Positions 60,021-64,000 of a stretch of DNA of 64,000 bases are shown here, one piece after another. The DNA lies in assembly GCA_905221605.1 (NCBI GenBank), contig CAJNDS010000001.1:1949525-2013524 (forward strand). The letters run 5' to 3'. Positions within the stretch are counted from its first letter, which is position 1, and each line of letters starts with the position of its first letter. Both the position numbers and the translations under genes were made by a program. Below the pieces are notes generated by a model. That model made no database searches, had not been told where the DNA came from, and worked only from the letters and a program-made list of their open reading frames with translations. The stretch is from Symbiodinium natans (taxonomy: Eukaryota; Sar; Dinophyceae; Suessiales; Symbiodiniaceae).

Positions 60021-62463
60021 GTCCGTTCAACCTGGATTTGAGGGTCTAAGGGTAGTTGCATGGTCCCTTCGTATGGGCCCTTGAAAGGATACCCCTTATA
60101 TACCCCTATATCTATACATATATGTATATATATATATACAAATTGAGGGCTTTAAGAGAGGATCAAGAGATTTAGGCTTAGGGTTCTAGGGTTTTAGGAC
60201 TTAGGGCTTATTTTTTTGGATCTAGAGTGCGAGAGTTGTAAGGTTTTAGGGTTTTGAGGCTTAAGGTTCAGGCTTTGGGGTTAAAAGTTTTTCAAGGCTT
60301 TAGGATTTTCAGGGTTTAGGGTTTAGTGTTTTTGGGTGTAGGGTTTTAGGGTTCTTGGGCTTTAGGATTCTTAGAGTTTAAGGTTTAGCGTTCAGAGTGT
60401 AGGGTTTTAGGGTTTCGGGTGAACCCTTGGACAACCAAAACTCTGAAGCCCTGTAGCCTAGCTGGTATGACAAAAAGGGCCCACAACACCCAAGCCCTAA
60501 ACCCTAAACCCTAAACCCTAAACATTCTCCCCCCCCTGCACCACCAGGCACCTTTCGGGCCGCTATTCAGGGGTACGTGTAGGGGGGCTAGGGGCTTGGA
60601 GGGCAGTGTTGAGGCTTTGGGTTTAGGGTCTTCAAGGGCAGGTTGAGGGGACTAGATGGGATTCAGTCTGGGGTGCCGAAGCCCTGAACACCAAACTCTT
60701 AACGCGACCCTGACAAGCCTGAACCCCAAACCCCAAACCCCAAACCCCAAACCCCCAACCCCCAAAGCCCAAAGCGCAAAGCCCAAAGCCCATAAATACC
60801 CCACCCCCTCGGAACCAAAAGCCCACGTCCATGCCAGCCACGCAAGTCCAGGGTCTGTGGGCTCAGAAGCTCTTTCAACCTTAGCACCCCGAAGCCCCAG
60901 GGTTTCGGGTTTAGGGTTTAGGGTTTAGGGTTTAAGTAGACCTTAGGGCTTTAGGGTCTAGGGCCTGGGCAGGGAAAACACTAAGGCTTGCCTACACACC
61001 TGACCGTGGGAACCCCCACCCTCCAATCGCCACAAAAAGAAGGGAACGAGTGTCTTCGCTGGGCCCTGGTATAGTTATGAACCAAAAAAACCAGAAACCC
61101 CAACCCTAAACCCTAAACCCTAAACCCTAAACCCTAAACCCTAAACCCTAAACCCTGAACCCTGAACCCTGAACCCTGAACCCTGAACCCTAAACCCTAA
61201 CCCTAAAACCCTAAACCCTATCAAGTCCAGGACGGAAGGGTATTGCCGGCTCTGGGCTGAAAGGCAGTTTAAGGTCTGAGGCATGAGGGCTTGAGGGATT
61301 TTAGGGGGTTGTTTTTGAACCTTTTAGGCTTTGGTGGAATTTGAGGGTTTAGGGTTTAGGGCTTAGGGCTTCGGGTTTAAGGTTTAGGGTTTCGGGTCCC
61401 CCCTAACAAAGACTTTCGGCTTTGGGGCCTTCGGGTTTTGCGAGGGTTGCTGGGGTTCTACAGGGCTGGAGGCTAAGGAGGGCCTAAGGTTGCGTCTTAA
61501 AGTTTAGGGTTTAAGGTTTAGGGTTTAGGGTTCTTAAGGTTAAGAGGGTGTACAACCTGGGAATTTATGTCGTGCATATGCTCTGGGAGTCGACGGGCAT
61601 AGTTGGGGGGGGGGGGGGGGGGGTGGGGGGGGAGAGGGGGTCCCCCCACAAGGGGCCGGGAGGGGAGGGGGGGTAGGGAGGGGGGAGGGGGGGGAGGGGG
61701 GGGGGGGCTGCTATCGCATGGGCTGACACATTACCAAAGCCCTACACCCTAAACCCTAAACCCCCCAAACACCTAAACCCTGAACCTGCTGTCGAGCCCA
61801 TGGCAGCACCACGAGATCTTCGGGCATGGGGGAGGAACTTGCCTGCGCCTGGGACACATGTGAAGTAGGGTTTCTATTCCTTGTATCCCAAAAGGACACC
61901 CAATATATACACTCACCAAAATTAGAAAGGAACCTTATATACACTCACCAAGACCAGTAATATAATCCCTGTTTCATGTCAGCTTGGGTGAGGGGTTTGG
62001 GCGTTCGAGTTTAAGACTTGTGACTCCAGGGGGTTCATTGCCCCCGCTCCCACCCTAAACCCTAAGCGTAGTGCATACCGCCTGCCTTCGTATCAAGTGG
62101 CAACGTGTCGAAATGGCCCGTTGGCAAGTATCCTAAACCCTAAAGCAATAGACAAGCAAGCACGCCTGCGAGTAAGCAGCGAGCAAAGAAGCGTCCGACC
62201 GACAGCAAGGAAGCAGATGCAAGCAAAAACATCTGGTCACTTCTCGAAAATATCCGAAGGCGGCCCCGAATATCTAGGGTACCCCAGAAGGGACCACAGA
62301 CTTCGAGAACTGACCATGTGTAGGACTGACTGACAAGCAAGTGGAAACAATGCTCTCCCGTGCTAAACGTCAGCATGTCATGTCTGGACGAATCCGCTGG
62401 CGCACGCTCGGGCTAACCTTGTTGCAAGAGCACACCTCGAGCTCCCATAACAAAAAGCTTTGC
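60021..62463. other. telomere-rich stretch without assigned gene
   Basis: It holds degenerate TTTTAGGG (60170-60420), C-strand arrays (60495-60525, 61095-61215 including a CCCTGAA block at 61153-61190), G-strand repeats (60900-60935, 61340-61400), a poly-G tract (61600-61705) and unique cores at 60540-60900 and 62090-62460. Those cores are open in several frames, but no exon is supported. Confidence 0.6.
61856..61972 (+). repeat. dispersed repeat, family E copy 2
   Basis: ACATGTGAAGTAGGGTTTCT, CCAATATATACACTCACCA and AAGGAACCTTATATACACTC match the copy at 30945-31055. Confidence 0.5.
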
Positions 62464-62565
62464 TTGGGATATTCCCCCTTGTGCTACCAGTCCTTGATAG
62501 GGATGATAGTAGGGGTACTACAATCCCTGATGAAAAGACTGCCAGTATAAGAGGAACATCTCAAC
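62464..62565. mobile_element. MITE family B copy 5
   Basis: TTGGGATATTCCCCCTTGTG then CTACCAGTCCTTGATAGGG is mirrored by CCCTGATGAAAAGACTG and CCAGTATAAGAGGAACATCTCAA. Confidence 0.7.
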
Positions 62566-63362
62566 GCTTTGACAACACCCAATCTGAGCTTGTGATTGGT
62601 AGCCCCAGGCCAGGGGTGGTATATGATGGGTCCACAAGGCTTTGGTACTTGGGTCTAGGGTTGAGGCTTGCAGGGCCTGAATATAGGGACTAGCTTGGTA
62701 CACGCGTGCGGCATAGCATGCCTCTTATTGTGTCTGTCAAGGTCATCGTTCGGTCAGGTTGTACATGTGGGCCCATCACCGGCCGATTCCAATCCGGTTC
62801 TTGCTTGAGGGACCCTAAGCCCTAAACCCGAAACCCTAAACCCTAAACCCTAACCCTAAACCCTAAACCCGAAACGCAAAGAAACCCGGCCACTGCTCCC
62901 ATTCCACCTGCAGCCATGTGCCCTAAAAGACAGATGCGCAGAGTCTGCTTGGACTGCCATTTAGGGGTAGGTGTGGAAGTTCTCGAATTATACGAAATTT
63001 ACAGGGATTCTAGACATCATATGGATGAAGTACCCCAAAAGTGTGGACAAGAGCCAGGCAGCTACCCAACCGCAGGTATTGGGCCACTTCACCCCGAAAG
63101 CCTCAACCCCACACAGGGTTTAGGGTTCAGAGGGTACTACCTCCAAGAGAAGTCACCCAAATCAAGCTGAGCTCCAGCACTAGAAGGTCCAGTGGCCCCT
63201 AAGGCCCCCGAAGCCTCCCCAACAAAAAGCACCCTAAACCCTAAACCCTAAACCCCTAACCCCTATAACCCCCTAAACCCTAAACCTTAGAGCGGCCTGC
63301 TACTGGAAGAGGCAAGAACAGGGTAAGCAAAGCATGAAGAACAAGGTAAGCTAGGTGAAGTC
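62566..63362. other. mostly unique sequence
   Basis: It has short C-strand arrays (62815-62870, 63232-63285). A possible minus exon near 62893-62927 reads GTWLQVEWEQWPG after CTTTTAG|G. Nothing else is supported. Confidence 0.4.
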
Positions 63363-63525
63363 TTGGGAGTGTTCCCCCTTATACTGACAGATTCTTAATT
63401 ATAGTACCCCCCGATTAGAATCTTTATTAATTACTAGCGGATCCTGAATAGGGATTATCGTACCCCCCCCCCCCCCCCAATTAGAATCCTTATAAAGGGC
63501 CGCTAGTATAAGGGGAATATCCCAA
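63363..63525. mobile_element. MITE family B copy 6 (nested or duplicated form)
   Basis: TTGGGAGTGTTCCCCCTTAT then ACTGACAGATTCTTAATT is mirrored by CGCTAGTATAAGGGGAATAT CCCAA. It is longer than the other copies because the inner segment (TAGTACCCCCC...ATTAGAATC) occurs twice around an 18-C run. Confidence 0.75.
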
Positions 63526-63587
63526 GCGAAGTCTTGTATTCTTGTAAATGCGCGGACGGTTCTCCCGGCCAGAAAAAACCCTAAACC

Positions 63588-63674
63588 TTGGGATGTTCCC
63601 CCTTATCCTAACAGTCCTTCTGGGGGTACTCTAGTCCCTATTAACGGCTGTTAGGATAAGGGGGAACATCCCAA
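63588..63674. mobile_element. MITE family B copy 7 (most intact)
   Basis: TTGGGATGTTCCCCCTTATC then CTAACAGTCCTT is mirrored exactly by AACGGCTGTTAGGATAAGGG and GGAACATCCCAA. The 35-bp arms differ at about two positions. It sits at the edge of a CCCTAAA array. Confidence 0.85.
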
Positions 63675-63814
63675 ACCCTAAACCCTAAACCCTAAACCCT
63701 AAACCCTAAACCCTAAACCCTAAACCCTAAACCCTAAAACCCTAAACCCTAAACCCTAAACCCCGAACCCCAAACCCTAAACCCTAAACCCCGAACCCCA
63801 AAAGAGCCCTCCGC

Positions 63815-63877
63815 CTTGGCGCAGCCCCGTTCCGTCAGGCGCAGGAGCGCTGCGGCTGACAGGGGCGCCAGAGCTGC
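63815..63877 (-). CDS. candidate exon
   Basis: This 63-nt island reads AALAPLSAAALLRLTERGCA then K, between acceptor CCTAGCAG|G and a GC donor. C-strand array to the left and G-strand array to the right (63895-63945), the packaging seen around the recognised exons. Family unknown. Confidence 0.45.
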
Positions 63878-64000
63878 CTGCTAGGGTTAAAGTTTAGGGT
63901 TTAGGGTTTAGGGTTTAGGGTTTAGGGTTTAGGGTTTAGGGTTTAGGGTTCAGGGTTCAGGGTTCAGGGTTCAGGGTTTGGGGTTTAGGGTTTAGGGTTT

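Overview
The window looks like nuclear DNA of a dinoflagellate or close alveolate relative. Telomere-type repeat (TTTAGGG on one strand, CCCTAAA on the other) is scattered through nearly all of it. Exons are tiny (28 to about 180 nt), read mostly from the minus strand, and are bounded by GT, GC and GA 5' splice sites with acceptors usually of the form AG|G. GC and GA donors together with AG|G acceptors are a known dinoflagellate trait. No bacterial operon, CRISPR array, rRNA or tRNA was seen. Almost none of the coding sequence shows up as a long open frame. I read it by translating short non-repetitive islands and checking that reading frame and intron phase carry from one island to the next.

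Two genes are identified. Gene 1 (minus, 465-6633, C-terminal half outside the window) is a MAPKKK-like protein kinase with Gly-rich loop, VAVK-type lysine strand, helix C and HPNIV motif on separate exons. Gene 2 (minus, about 8945-16689, possibly with exons up to 22.7 kb) reads as coding but is not recognised. Gene 3 (minus, 23412-40968, probably with 5' exons near 54.7 and 55.6 kb) is a mitochondrial pyruvate / branched-chain 2-oxoacid dehydrogenase kinase (PDK/BCKDK). It has at least 15 exons, with N box, G1 box and G2 box in the right order and phase. Further minus-strand candidate exons lie at 52.6-63.9 kb.

The outstanding pattern is exon packaging. In the transcribed direction most exons are preceded by CCCTAAA repeats and followed by TTTAGGG repeats, so most introns begin with TTTAGGG arrays and end with the complementary CCCTAAA arrays. 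Each intron is thus a long inverted repeat made of telomere sequence. Many have a central core that is itself a small inverted-repeat (MITE-like) element. The telomeric repeat sometimes supplies the splice signal itself (GTTTAGG donors, CCCTAG acceptors, CTAAAC branch-like motif).

Layout: 0-6.6 kb kinase; 6.6-8.9 kb simple repeats, ambiguous coding islands and an AT-rich open frame; 8.9-22.7 kb unrecognised exons; 23.4-41 kb PDK-family gene; 41.2-52.2 kb satellite block (73-bp, 110-bp, 500-900-bp purine-rich, 56-bp, 30-bp, AATT palindromes, GGCCAAATTT palindromes, poly-G, 9-bp and 4-bp repeats), lying in what is probably one 13.7-kb PDK intron; 52.2-64 kb telomere-rich introns with candidate exons and several inverted-repeat elements, three of them in the last 1.6 kb.
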